DNA from: Bacteroidales bacterium
GTDB taxonomy: Bacteria; Bacteroidota; Bacteroidia; Bacteroidales; Marinilabiliaceae
Length of the DNA stretch: 64,000 nt
NCBI GenBank assembly: GCA_003249255.1
Contig: QKJP01000048.1
Location: 464,847 to 528,846, forward strand
Reading direction: 5' to 3'
Of this stretch, positions 17,349 through 24,946 are shown one piece after another. The notes below the pieces were generated by a model. It ran no database searches, was not told where the DNA came from, and worked only from the letters and a program-made list of their open reading frames with translations. Position numbers and translations under genes: made by a program. Position 1 is the first letter of the stretch. Every line of letters begins with the position of its first letter.

Positions 17349-18452
17349 ATGAACATTCCATTTTTAAGTCTCAAACAAATAAACCAAGTCTATCAAAGCC
17401 AGATAAACGAAGCTGTTCTGCGTGTTGCTAATTCGGGCTGGTATCTGCTCGGTGAAGAAATTAATAATTTCGAAAAAGAACTTTGCACATATAATAATGT
17501 AAAGCACACGATAGCTGTTGGCAATGGTCTCGATGCACTAACATTAATTCTCAAAGCTTATAAAGAATTGGGATTACTTCAGAATGATGATGAAGTATTG
17601 GTTCCTGCAAATACATACATTGCAAGCATACTGTCAATTACTATCAATCAATTAAAACCAATATTCATTGAGCCCAAGGAGAATACTTTCAACATTGATC
17701 CTACAGAAATCAAAAAGAGTATTACTTCAAAAACAAAAGCAATAATGGTTGTTCACCTATATGGTTTAGTGAGCGATATGGATGAAATTAGTCAGGTTGC
17801 GAAAAAGAATAATCTATTATTAATAGAAGATAATGCGCAAGCTATTGGCGCAACTTCGAACGGGATAAAAACCGGATCTTTGGGGGATGCTGCAGGATTT
17901 AGCTTTTACCCCGGAAAAAACCTTGGTGCGCTTGGTGACGCAGGTGCTGTTACTACCAATGATGACAAATTAGCGAGAACCATCAGAGCTATTGCCAATT
18001 ACGGCTCTGAGAAAAAATATTACAACGTCTACCAAGGCGTTAATTCCCGAATGGATGAAATCCAAGCAGCAGTTTTAAGAGTTAAGCTTAAAGGGCTCGA
18101 TGATGATAATAATCGACGGAAGGCAATTGCAGAACGGTACAATTCTGAAATTTCAAATCCGAAAATTCAACTTCCGAAAATTCCGCAAGACAAAGATGCG
18201 CATGTGTGGCATTTATATGTTATAAGATGCAATGAACGCGAACAACTCGTCAAGTTCTTTAATGATAAAGGCATTGGCACAATGATTCATTACCCAGTAC
18301 CACCTCATCAACAAGTGGCTTATAATGAATACAATCATTTAAAACTACCTCTGACAGAAAAAATTCACCGCGAAGTTTTAAGTTTACCGATGCATCAATG
18401 CTTAACCGAGGATGAGGTTACTTATATAATTACCGCCATAAACAATTACTAG
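17349..18452 (+). CDS. DegT/DnrJ/EryC1/StrS aminotransferase (FdtB/QdtB-like)
   Basis: A 367-residue PLP-dependent sugar aminotransferase. It has NIPFLSLKQ at the start, the [10 protein letters not shown] cofactor loop (about 55-64), [11 protein letters not shown] (about 158-168), and [14 protein letters not shown] with Lys190 as the expected Schiff-base lysine. The C-terminal AHVWHLYVI and [13 protein letters not shown] segments are family-typical. Beside two FdtA-type ketoisomerases it is likely the FdtB/QdtB step, making a dTDP-3-amino-3,6-dideoxyhexose. The exact sugar (Fuc3N or Qui3N) depends on the ketoisomerase stereochemistry and cannot be told here. Confidence 0.9.
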   Translation: MNIPFLSLKQINQVYQSQINEAVLRVANSGWYLLGEEINNFEKELCTYNNVKHTIAVGNGLDALTLILKAYKELGLLQNDDEVLVPANTYIASILSITINQLKPIFIEPKENTFNIDPTEIKKSITSKTKAIMVVHLYGLVSDMDEISQVAKKNNLLLIEDNAQAIGATSNGIKTGSLGDAAGFSFYPGKNLGALGDAGAVTTNDDKLARTIRAIANYGSEKKYYNVYQGVNSRMDEIQAAVLRVKLKGLDDDNNRRKAIAERYNSEISNPKIQLPKIPQDKDAHVWHLYVIRCNEREQLVKFFNDKGIGTMIHYPVPPHQQVAYNEYNHLKLPLTEKIHREVLSLPMHQCLTEDEVTYIITAINNY

Positions 18453-18510
18453 CTATTGAGAAACTTGAACATTCTTTTTAACTTCTGACTTCTGACTAAA
18501 CGATAGAACC

Positions 18511-19164
18511 ATGCAGATCAACATACTTAACCAAAACAACAGCATTTTCAATACCTACATTGCAGAAATTCGTGACATCTCAATTCAAAGAGATCCTCTG
18601 CGCTTTCGCAAAAACATCGAACGTATGGGAGAAATTCTGGCTTATGAGGTGAGTAAAATATTTGATTATTCGGCTGCTGAAGTAAAAACACCACTTGGAA
18701 TTGCCAACGAAAAACTACCCTCTGATAATGTAGTGATTGCTTCCATATTACGTGCCGGTTTACCGCTTCATCAGGGCGTTTTAAACATGTTTGACAGGGC
18801 TGAAAATGCTTTTGTTTCAGCCTATAGAAAGTATACTGAAGACGGCGAATTCGACATTCACATCGAATACATCTCATCTCCATCATTAGATGACAAAACA
18901 GTCCTATTAGTTGACCCAATGCTTGCCACAGGCTCATCTATGGAATTAGCTTACAAGGCACTTCTGGATAAGGGAACCCCAAAACACGTTCATGTAATTT
19001 CTTTAATTGCCAGTCAGGCAGGAGTAGACTATATTAGAAACATGTTTGACCGCGAACCAATATCCCTCTGGTTGGGAGCAGTGGATGAAGAATTAAATGC
19101 AAAATCGTACATCGTACCAGGATTGGGAGATGCGGGTGATTTGGCTTTTGGTGGAAAGTTGTAA
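18511..19164 (+). CDS. upp: Uracil phosphoribosyltransferase
   Basis: Salvages uracil to UMP using PRPP in the cytoplasm. The 217-residue protein has the PRPP-binding loop VDPMLATGSSMELA (about 131-144) and the conserved SILRAGLPLHQG segment (about 77-88). The C-terminal GLGDAGDLAFGG is the uracil-binding flap region. Length is normal. It is a single gene converging with folK 20 bases away. Confidence 0.95.
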   Translation: MQINILNQNNSIFNTYIAEIRDISIQRDPLRFRKNIERMGEILAYEVSKIFDYSAAEVKTPLGIANEKLPSDNVVIASILRAGLPLHQGVLNMFDRAENAFVSAYRKYTEDGEFDIHIEYISSPSLDDKTVLLVDPMLATGSSMELAYKALLDKGTPKHVHVISLIASQAGVDYIRNMFDREPISLWLGAVDEELNAKSYIVPGLGDAGDLAFGGKL

Positions 19165-19184
19165 AGAATAATAAACCTGTAACA

Positions 19185-19682
19185 TTAAGCCAGTTCAAAC
19201 TCAATAAGTTGAGCTCGAATTTCATCCTGACATTCACTTAACAAAGTTGAAATCAACTTATTGAAAATAGGATGATTAAATGTAGTCCATTTTTCTGCTA
19301 AAGGGAGTAAAGTAAAATGCCGCAAATGCAATTTTGGATGAGGAATTTGTAAATGTGGCAAATCAATCACCTCATTATCTACAAATAAAATATCGATATC
19401 TATCACACGAGACTCATATCCCGCTTGAGTTTTTGCAGAACGCCCACATTCTAATTCTACAGCTTGAGTAATTCGAAGCAATTCTTCCGCTGAATAATCG
19501 GATTGAAACTCCACCACTTGATTGACAAAATTTTGATCGGCATCAAAGCCCCATGGTTCACTCTCATAATACCCTGAAACACGTACCGGCTCTCCAAGTT
19601 CCTGAGACAAAAAATCAGTCGCTTCTTGCATTGTTTGAACAACATCTCCTTGATTTCCTCCTAATAGTAATATTTGTCTCAT
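19185..19682 (-). CDS. folK: HPPK: 6-hydroxymethyl-dihydropterin pyrophosphokinase
   Basis: FolK transfers pyrophosphate from ATP to 6-hydroxymethyl-7,8-dihydropterin in folate synthesis. From the ATG at 19682 the protein has 165 residues and starts MRQILLLGGNQGD, with the family G-x-N-x-G-D loop near the start. DIDILFVDNEVID (two metal-binding Asp) and the HPKLHLRHFTLLPLAE C-terminal signature follow. A longer in-frame start would add 12 residues but would run into the likely promoter side. A -7 box lies 34 bases upstream, which supports the shorter start. Confidence 0.94.
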   Translation of the reverse strand: MRQILLLGGNQGDVVQTMQEATDFLSQELGEPVRVSGYYESEPWGFDADQNFVNQVVEFQSDYSAEELLRITQAVELECGRSAKTQAGYESRVIDIDILFVDNEVIDLPHLQIPHPKLHLRHFTLLPLAEKWTTFNHPIFNKLISTLLSECQDEIRAQLIEFELA

Positions 19683-19715
19683 TTGTTCAATTAATGTAAA
19701 TGAAATTTCTGCGCG

Positions 19716-19723
19716 CAAAAATA
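19716..19723 (-). promoter_or_regulatory. Candidate folK -7 box
   Basis: TATTTTTG on the minus strand matches TAnnTTTG. Transcription would begin near 19709, giving a leader of about 27 bases before the ATG at 19682. Confidence 0.45.
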
Positions 19724-19746
19724 AGTATTATCCACTTTTATTTTGA

Positions 19747-19754
19747 TATTTTTG
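19747..19754 (+). promoter_or_regulatory. Candidate sppA -7 box
   Basis: TATTTTTG on the plus strand matches TAnnTTTG, about 35 bases before the sppA start. It is back-to-back with the folK box, so the 19683-19788 gap is a divergent promoter region. Confidence 0.4.
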
Positions 19755-19788
19755 TTTGAATTGATAAAATATTAACACTCGTTAGACT

Positions 19789-21549
19789 ATGAAAAAGTTT
19801 TTTAAATATTTATTAGCAACATTCCTTGGAGGAATAGCGTCTGCTTTTACTCTATTTTTACTCTTAATAATTTTCATCGCAGCTCTTGCATCAGGCGGAG
19901 ATCAAAAAGCAAGTATCGAAGACAACTCTTTACTCATTTTAAAGCTGAATGGAGAAATAGTTGAACGTCATCAAGATAATCCACTAGAGGAATTACTTGC
20001 TGAGATCAATGAGCAACCAGGTCGCGAAGGATTAAACAGAATTTTAAAAAACATCACAAAAGCAAAAACAGATGATCGTATCTCTGGTATTCTTCTTGAA
20101 TCTGGAATGATGGAGGCCGGATATGCCACCATTGAAGAAATCAGAAACGCACTTCTTGACTTTAAAAGCAGTGGTAAATTTGTATACAGTTACTCACCAG
20201 TCTACACTCAAAAAGCCTATTACTTAGCTTCTGTAGCCGATAAAGTTTACATGAATCCGGGTGGGTTATTAGTTTTTAAAGGACTTCATGCAAGCCGTAC
20301 TTTTTTTAAGAACACGCTTGAAAAACTAGGTGTGGAGATGCAAATTTTTCGTCATGGAAAGTTTAAATCGGCCGTAGAACCTTTTACTCTTGACAAAATG
20401 AGTGAATCATCTCGTTTACAAACTGAGGTTTATGTTAATTCAATTTGGAAACACCTCACCCAAAAAATTGCAGAAGCAAGAGGCTTATCAGAAGATGAAG
20501 TTAATCGTGCGGCTGAAACACTTCAGCTATTTAAAGATGATGATGCTTTAATGAGCTCCGGTCTTATTGATGGATTGATTTATAAAGATGAACTCATTAC
20601 TGAGCTAAAGAAACTAACAAACACCGATGAGTCTGAAGACATTAATTCGATTACGAATGCTCAATACGCCAACATTAGTGCAAGTAAAGAAAGTAAATTT
20701 GAAAGGAATAAAATTGCCATCATCTATGCAGAAGGAGAAATAGATGGTTCGGACAAAGATGGGATTAAATCAGAAAAATTATCGCGCGAAATCCGCAAAG
20801 CTCGTCGCGACAGCTCTATTAAAGCGATTGTTTTACGTGTAAATTCTCCGGGAGGAAGTGCTTTAGGATCAGATATTATTTGGAGAGAAGTTAAACTGGC
20901 AAAAGAAACCAAGCCAGTTGTGGTATCCATGGGTGATTTGGCCGCTTCGGGAGGTTATTATATTTCATGTGCAGCGGATTACATTGTAGCTCATCCAAAT
21001 ACTCTAACCGGATCAATTGGTATTTTTGGAATGGTACCCAACACGGAAGGTTTAATGAATAAAATCGGGTTAACTTTCGATGGGGTAAAAACCAACAAAT
21101 ATGCAGACATGCCTAGCATGGTTCGTCCTTTTAGTGCTGATGAAACAGAAATCTTTCAAGCTTTCATCGAAAAAGGTTACGACAAATTTATATCACGCTG
21201 TGCAGAGGGTAGAAATACATCTAAAGATGCGATTGATAAAATTGGACAAGGTCGCGTATGGAGCGGTAGTAATAGTCTTGACATTGAACTCATCGATGAA
21301 CTGGGTGGCATTAACCGTGCTATTGAAGTTGCCAAAGAAAAAGCCGGCCTTGAAAACTACCGCATTATTGAATTGCCGGAATTGGAAGACCCAATCTCCC
21401 AAATCATGAGAGGTATGACTAACGAAGCACGTCTTTTTATAGGAAAATCGTTAATGGGTGAAGAATATAAATATTTAAAAACCATCGAGGATCTTAAGAA
21501 TGGAGATCAGATTCAGGCAAGAATGCCGTATAATTTGACGATAAAGTAA
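19789..21549 (+). CDS. sppA: Signal peptide peptidase SppA, long (67K) type
   Basis: An inner-membrane serine/lysine protease that degrades cleaved signal peptides. The 586-residue protein has one N-terminal membrane anchor (about 8-33) and two tandem peptidase S49 domains, as in the long form. The catalytic Lys is seen in GKFKSAVEPFT (Lys193), in the first domain. The nucleophile is in GDLAASGGYYIS (Ser387), in the second domain. NTLTGSIGIFGM follows. It reads in the same direction as lpxK, 98 bases upstream of it. Confidence 0.94.
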   Translation: MKKFFKYLLATFLGGIASAFTLFLLLIIFIAALASGGDQKASIEDNSLLILKLNGEIVERHQDNPLEELLAEINEQPGREGLNRILKNITKAKTDDRISGILLESGMMEAGYATIEEIRNALLDFKSSGKFVYSYSPVYTQKAYYLASVADKVYMNPGGLLVFKGLHASRTFFKNTLEKLGVEMQIFRHGKFKSAVEPFTLDKMSESSRLQTEVYVNSIWKHLTQKIAEARGLSEDEVNRAAETLQLFKDDDALMSSGLIDGLIYKDELITELKKLTNTDESEDINSITNAQYANISASKESKFERNKIAIIYAEGEIDGSDKDGIKSEKLSREIRKARRDSSIKAIVLRVNSPGGSALGSDIIWREVKLAKETKPVVVSMGDLAASGGYYISCAADYIVAHPNTLTGSIGIFGMVPNTEGLMNKIGLTFDGVKTNKYADMPSMVRPFSADETEIFQAFIEKGYDKFISRCAEGRNTSKDAIDKIGQGRVWSGSNSLDIELIDELGGINRAIEVAKEKAGLENYRIIELPELEDPISQIMRGMTNEARLFIGKSLMGEEYKYLKTIEDLKNGDQIQARMPYNLTIK

Positions 21550-21647
21550 GCTACTAGCTGATAGCCTTTAGCTACTAGCTAAAATTACTAATTAAAAGAA
21601 CTTCTCTACTTTTGGTAGAGAGGTTTATTATAAACAACACCTCATCA

Positions 21648-22688
21648 ATGAATCTCCGCCGTTTACTTCTTCCTTTGTCGCCTTTGTATGGTGGAGTTAC
21701 CAGCCTTCGAAACAAATTCTTCGATTGGGGAATTTATGCTTCAAAGAGTTACGATCTTCCGATCATATCGGTGGGGAACATCACGGTGGGTGGAACAGGA
21801 AAAACACCCCTTACCGAATACATCATTCGCCTTTTTGAAGCTCAAACGGAGCAGATAGCACTATTAAGCAGAGGTTATAAACGAGCGACTAAAGGTGCAC
21901 TTCTTGCCAATGAGAAAAGTACTGTGGCCGACATTGGTGACGAACCATACCAAATCTTACAAAAGTTTAAGCACCTTAAAGTAGCTGTGGCCGAAAAACG
22001 TGTTAAAGGCATGCAGCTTCTCCTTAATACAAATACTTCTTTAGTGTTGATGGATGATGCTTACCAGCACCGCTACGTTAAACCGGGTTTTTCGTTGTTG
22101 GTGGTTGATTACAACCGTCCGCTTTGGAAAGATGTTCCTTTTCCGGCAGGTCATTTAAGGGAAACCGAAGCCGGTAAAAAAAGAGCGAATCTAATTGTGG
22201 TGAATAAATGTCCTGATCATTTATCAACACAAGAGAAAGAACATTGGATTAAAAAGTTAAATCCAGGCGACGATCAAAAAGTTTTTTTTAGCAGGATCAA
22301 ATACGGGTATCCTCAATCTTTTGTATTGGATCAGATACTTGTGCCAACTTCATGCATTGGGTTAGCAGGCATTGCACGCCCCGAAATTTTTAAAACTCAT
22401 CTCGAAAAAAACTATCCGGTAAAAGATTTCCTTTCTTTTTCGGATCATCACAACTTTTCAGAAAAGGATATTGAAAACATTGCGTCATCAGCACAAAAGC
22501 ATCAGGCAGATTTCGTTATCACCACAGAAAAAGATGCGGTGCGATTGATGAATCTGGATTTCATCCCTCTAAAATTAAAAGAGAAGATTATTTACATTCC
22601 AATAGAACTAGAATTTCTATTTAACGAGAAAAACAACTTTGACGAAATATTACTAGAATATGTTAGAAACCATTCAAAAAACAGCTGA
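21648..22688 (+). CDS. lpxK: Tetraacyldisaccharide 4'-kinase
   Basis: LpxK phosphorylates the 4' position of the lipid A disaccharide at the inner membrane. The protein has about 346 residues from the ATG at 21648; an in-frame TTG at 21612 is unlikely. It shows the family start LLPLSPLYGGVTSLRN, the P-loop GNITVGGTGKTPL (about 47-59), and DDAYQHRYVKPG. It shares 29 bases with the next gene, so the pair is probably one transcript. Confidence 0.94.
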   Translation: MNLRRLLLPLSPLYGGVTSLRNKFFDWGIYASKSYDLPIISVGNITVGGTGKTPLTEYIIRLFEAQTEQIALLSRGYKRATKGALLANEKSTVADIGDEPYQILQKFKHLKVAVAEKRVKGMQLLLNTNTSLVLMDDAYQHRYVKPGFSLLVVDYNRPLWKDVPFPAGHLRETEAGKKRANLIVVNKCPDHLSTQEKEHWIKKLNPGDDQKVFFSRIKYGYPQSFVLDQILVPTSCIGLAGIARPEIFKTHLEKNYPVKDFLSFSDHHNFSEKDIENIASSAQKHQADFVITTEKDAVRLMNLDFIPLKLKEKIIYIPIELEFLFNEKNNFDEILLEYVRNHSKNS

Positions 22689-23472
22689 TTACTTATTATG
22701 TCATACCGCTTTAAGACCTACCATCGGAATCATCCTTGGAACCGGATTAGGAGGTTTGGTAAAAGAAATACAAATCGAAAAATCCATCCCTTATGATGAC
22801 ATCCCTGATTTTCCGGTATCAACCGTAGAGGGACATCATGGCCGATTCATTTTTGGCACAATCAAGGATGTACCGGTTGTAGCCATGCAAGGTCGTTTTC
22901 ATTACTACGAAGGATATGGCATGGATCAGGTTACTCTGCCGGTTAGAACCATGAAGAAAATGGGTATCGAAACGCTGTTGGTTTCTAATGCCAGCGGTGG
23001 GCTTAATCCAGATTACAAGATTGGCGACATCATGGTGATTACCGATCACATTAACATGTTTGGTACCAATCCGCTTATCGGGCCTAATATTGATGAGCTG
23101 GGAACTCGTTTTCCGGACATGAGCGAGGCCTACAGTAAACGTTTATCAAACATGGCGCTTGAAATTGGCAAAAAAGAAGGCATCAAGCTTCAGCAAGGAG
23201 TTTATGTGGGAACAACCGGACCTACATTTGAAACTCCGGCAGAATACAAGATGTTTCGCATTTTGGGAGGTGATGTGGTTGGTATGTCGACTGTGCCTGA
23301 AGTAATTGTTGCGCGCCACATGAACATGGAAGTCTTTGGCGTTTCGATCATCTGTGACTCGGGCGTACCCGGAGAAATTGTGGAAGTAACGCATGATGAT
23401 GTGCAAATTATTGCCGGCGAAGCAGAACCGAAAATGACGAAGGTGATTAAGGAGATGGTGAGTCAGCTTTAG
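22660..23472 (+). CDS. Purine nucleoside phosphorylase (PunA type)
   Basis: Splits purine nucleosides with phosphate for base salvage. The 270-residue protein belongs to the trimeric PNP group: phosphate loop ILGTGLGGL (about 25-33), VEGHHGRFIFG, GRFHYYEGY (about 80-88), SNASGGLNPDYKIGDIM, and GPTFETPAEY (about 190-199). The start overlaps the lpxK end by 29 bases. After the stop comes a spacer with repeated ATGTGCTGATG-like words. Confidence 0.93.
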   Translation: MLETIQKTADYLLCHTALRPTIGIILGTGLGGLVKEIQIEKSIPYDDIPDFPVSTVEGHHGRFIFGTIKDVPVVAMQGRFHYYEGYGMDQVTLPVRTMKKMGIETLLVSNASGGLNPDYKIGDIMVITDHINMFGTNPLIGPNIDELGTRFPDMSEAYSKRLSNMALEIGKKEGIKLQQGVYVGTTGPTFETPAEYKMFRILGGDVVGMSTVPEVIVARHMNMEVFGVSIICDSGVPGEIVEVTHDDVQIIAGEAEPKMTKVIKEMVSQL

Positions 23473-23661
23473 GCAGAAGTAAACCATGTGCTGATGTGCT
23501 GATGAGTAAATGTGCAAATTAGCTTTTTATTCTAATTCGCTACTTTTCAATTGCATAATATCTCAACGACTAATCATACTTATTAAATAAAAGAAAAAGT
23601 AAACAATGTGCACATGAGGAAATTTGAGAATGAGGGAATTAACTCAAACAAAAAAAAAAAG

Positions 23662-23687
23662 GCGTAGCATTTTGTTACGCTTTTTTT
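23662..23687. terminator. Bidirectional terminator between the PNP and DUF2442 genes
   Basis: GCGTA pairs with TACGC around a short loop, with eleven A residues on the left and seven T on the right. It can serve the minus-strand DUF4160/DUF2442 pair and the plus-strand PNP transcript. Confidence 0.8.
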
Positions 23688-23690
23688 CAT

Positions 23691-23930
23691 TTAGACCACC
23701 GGGGTGCTTTGTGAGTATAATATTTCCGGATCAAAATCCAATTCATTATCCCACTCTATGGTATCAAAACTTACATGTACTGTATTAAACATGGTAAGAT
23801 CATAAAGCTCTTTAAATTGACCTTTATCTAAAAAAGGTCGCATATCAAACAACCTTACTTCTTCATTCTTAAAGGTCAAAAGTAGCGTATAGTTAGATTT
23901 TGGCTCTACATCTTTTACTCCTATATACAT
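23691..23930 (-). CDS. DUF2442 domain protein
   Basis: A 79-residue protein matching the DUF2442 family: SNYTLLLTFKNEEVRLFDMRPF, then a C-terminal IEWDNELDFDPEILY, which is the family's characteristic end. No enzymatic motif is seen. It follows the DUF4160 gene by eight bases. The two families are very often neighbours in bacteria and the pair has been discussed as a possible toxin-antitoxin-like module, without settled function. Confidence 0.88.
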   Translation of the reverse strand: MYIGVKDVEPKSNYTLLLTFKNEEVRLFDMRPFLDKGQFKELYDLTMFNTVHVSFDTIEWDNELDFDPEILYSQSTPVV

Positions 23931-23938
23931 GACATATA

Positions 23939-24205
23939 CTATTTTAATGGATCTATCTTAAAAGGCTTTTCTCCATTTTGACACAACTCCCAATCTGCCA
24001 AAAGTTCTTCTTTATGAATTTCCATCCATGCGATTACTAATCTTTGTTGCTTTGTCGGCAAACTACCTTCTTCCATCTCACAATCAAAAACATTAAAGAC
24101 TGCGCTAGATTCTTGATAATATACATGAATATGTGCTGGATTATGTTCCTTTGGAGCATAATACATTCTTATAATTATCCCAAAAAACATGGATATGGTC
24201 GGCAT
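23939..24205 (-). CDS. DUF4160 domain protein
   Basis: An 88-residue protein of the DUF4160 family. The core IRMYYAPKEHNPAHIHVYY (about 12-30) with its HNPAHIH motif is diagnostic, followed by the helix HKEELLADWELCQNG near 63-77. It lies directly upstream of a DUF2442 gene, in the usual order. The biochemical role is unknown. A Bacteroidota -7 box lies 25 bases upstream. Confidence 0.88.
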   Translation of the reverse strand: MPTISMFFGIIIRMYYAPKEHNPAHIHVYYQESSAVFNVFDCEMEEGSLPTKQQRLVIAWMEIHKEELLADWELCQNGEKPFKIDPLK

Positions 24206-24229
24206 GGCTAAAAGTTTTCTTTACACTTA

Positions 24230-24237
24230 CAAAGGTA
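24230..24237 (-). promoter_or_regulatory. Candidate promoter of the DUF4160/DUF2442 pair
   Basis: TACCTTTG on the minus strand matches TAnnTTTG, with the start codon of the DUF4160 gene 25 bases downstream. No clear -33 element is seen. Confidence 0.4.
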
Positions 24238-24337
24238 AACAATCTTTTTATGAGATACTTCACCACCTTAATCTCAAAATATTCTACACAAATGACACCT
24301 CGTTCACATAAACTAACCTATTTGTAATTTTATTTTT

Positions 24338-24628
24338 CCGATCCGACGCTCCAGACGACAATTTACATTTGTACATAAGCGTCCGGACAACCGGGCGAGT
24401 CATAAACATTTGTTTATTGCCAGTCGGAGAACCGGGGAAGACATTTATATTTGTCAATAAGCTGTCCGATCATCCAGGCAGGGCATAGATATTTATTTAT
24501 TGAACCTCCGGAGAGTTGGTGGAGGCATTTACATTTATTAATGGCTTGTCTGGATCGTCGGGCGAGCCATTTAGGTTTGTTTATGAGTCGCCTGTTGTTT
24601 TGGTGAGCTTATTTAGGTTTATGAATGC
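24338..24628. repeat. About seven degenerate tandem units of 40-42 bp
   Basis: Aligning the TCCG-like anchors near 24342, 24382, 24424, 24465, 24507, 24549 and 24590 gives steps of 40, 42, 41, 42, 42 and 41 bases. Each unit has a GC-rich half, approximately TCCGGAnnnnCCGGGCGAG, and an AT-rich half, approximately CATTTACATTTGTTTAT. The second unit has a perfect ATAAAC/GTTTAT hairpin in its AT half. The step is not a multiple of three throughout, and no open frame runs through it. It is not a CRISPR array, as there are no constant repeats and variable spacers. No function is known. Confidence 0.8.
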
Positions 24629-24629
24629 A

Positions 24630-24732
24630 CATCTTAAATAAAAGATGGCTAAAGCCTTTCTATACATTGATTGAAATCTAGGACAAGGGATTTGTTAGAA
24701 ATCATTATAAATCCATTGATTAAAATCAATGG
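24630..24732. repeat. Palindrome-rich, REP-like intergenic element
   Basis: Three small inverted repeats follow the tandem units: CATCTT/AAGATG (24630-24647), GGCT-AA-AGCC (24647-24656), and CCATTGAT/ATCAATGG (24713-24732). The style resembles the short hairpin repeats scattered between genes in many Bacteroidota. The remainder of 24206-24946 has no gene; it holds the promoter, this repeat, the terminator at 24794, and short AT-rich words. Confidence 0.5.
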
Positions 24733-24793
24733 CAAAGAATCTACCTGATACTACACTTTTTCCTTTCGCACTTCGGACTCAGAGCTTCGAACT

Positions 24794-24829
24794 AAAAAAA
24801 GCAAAGCCGCACGGATTACTCCGCACGGC
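24794..24829 (-). terminator. nrdJ terminator
   Basis: On the minus strand a ten-pair stem (GCCGTGCGGA with TCCGTGCGGC, including two G-U pairs) around a GTAA loop is followed by TTTGCTTTTTTT. It lies about 120 bases after the nrdJ stop. Confidence 0.75.
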
Positions 24830-24946
24830 CATTTAACAACAATGTATATATTCATCCTAAATACTCAGAACAAGTACTGAGATATGAGTATTGAGTACTG
24901 AGATAATACCTCTCACTTCTTACTACTCGGCACTCACTACTAGCAA

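Noticed and set aside
18548..18937. 129-codon minus-strand open frame
   Set aside because: It is antisense to upp and shows no domain; the real gene is upp.
23146..23517. 123-codon minus-strand open frame
   Set aside because: It is a His/Asn-rich shadow of the purine nucleoside phosphorylase gene.
24338..24628. Possible CRISPR array
   Set aside because: There is no constant repeat with unique spacers; the units are degenerate over their whole length and no cas gene is near.
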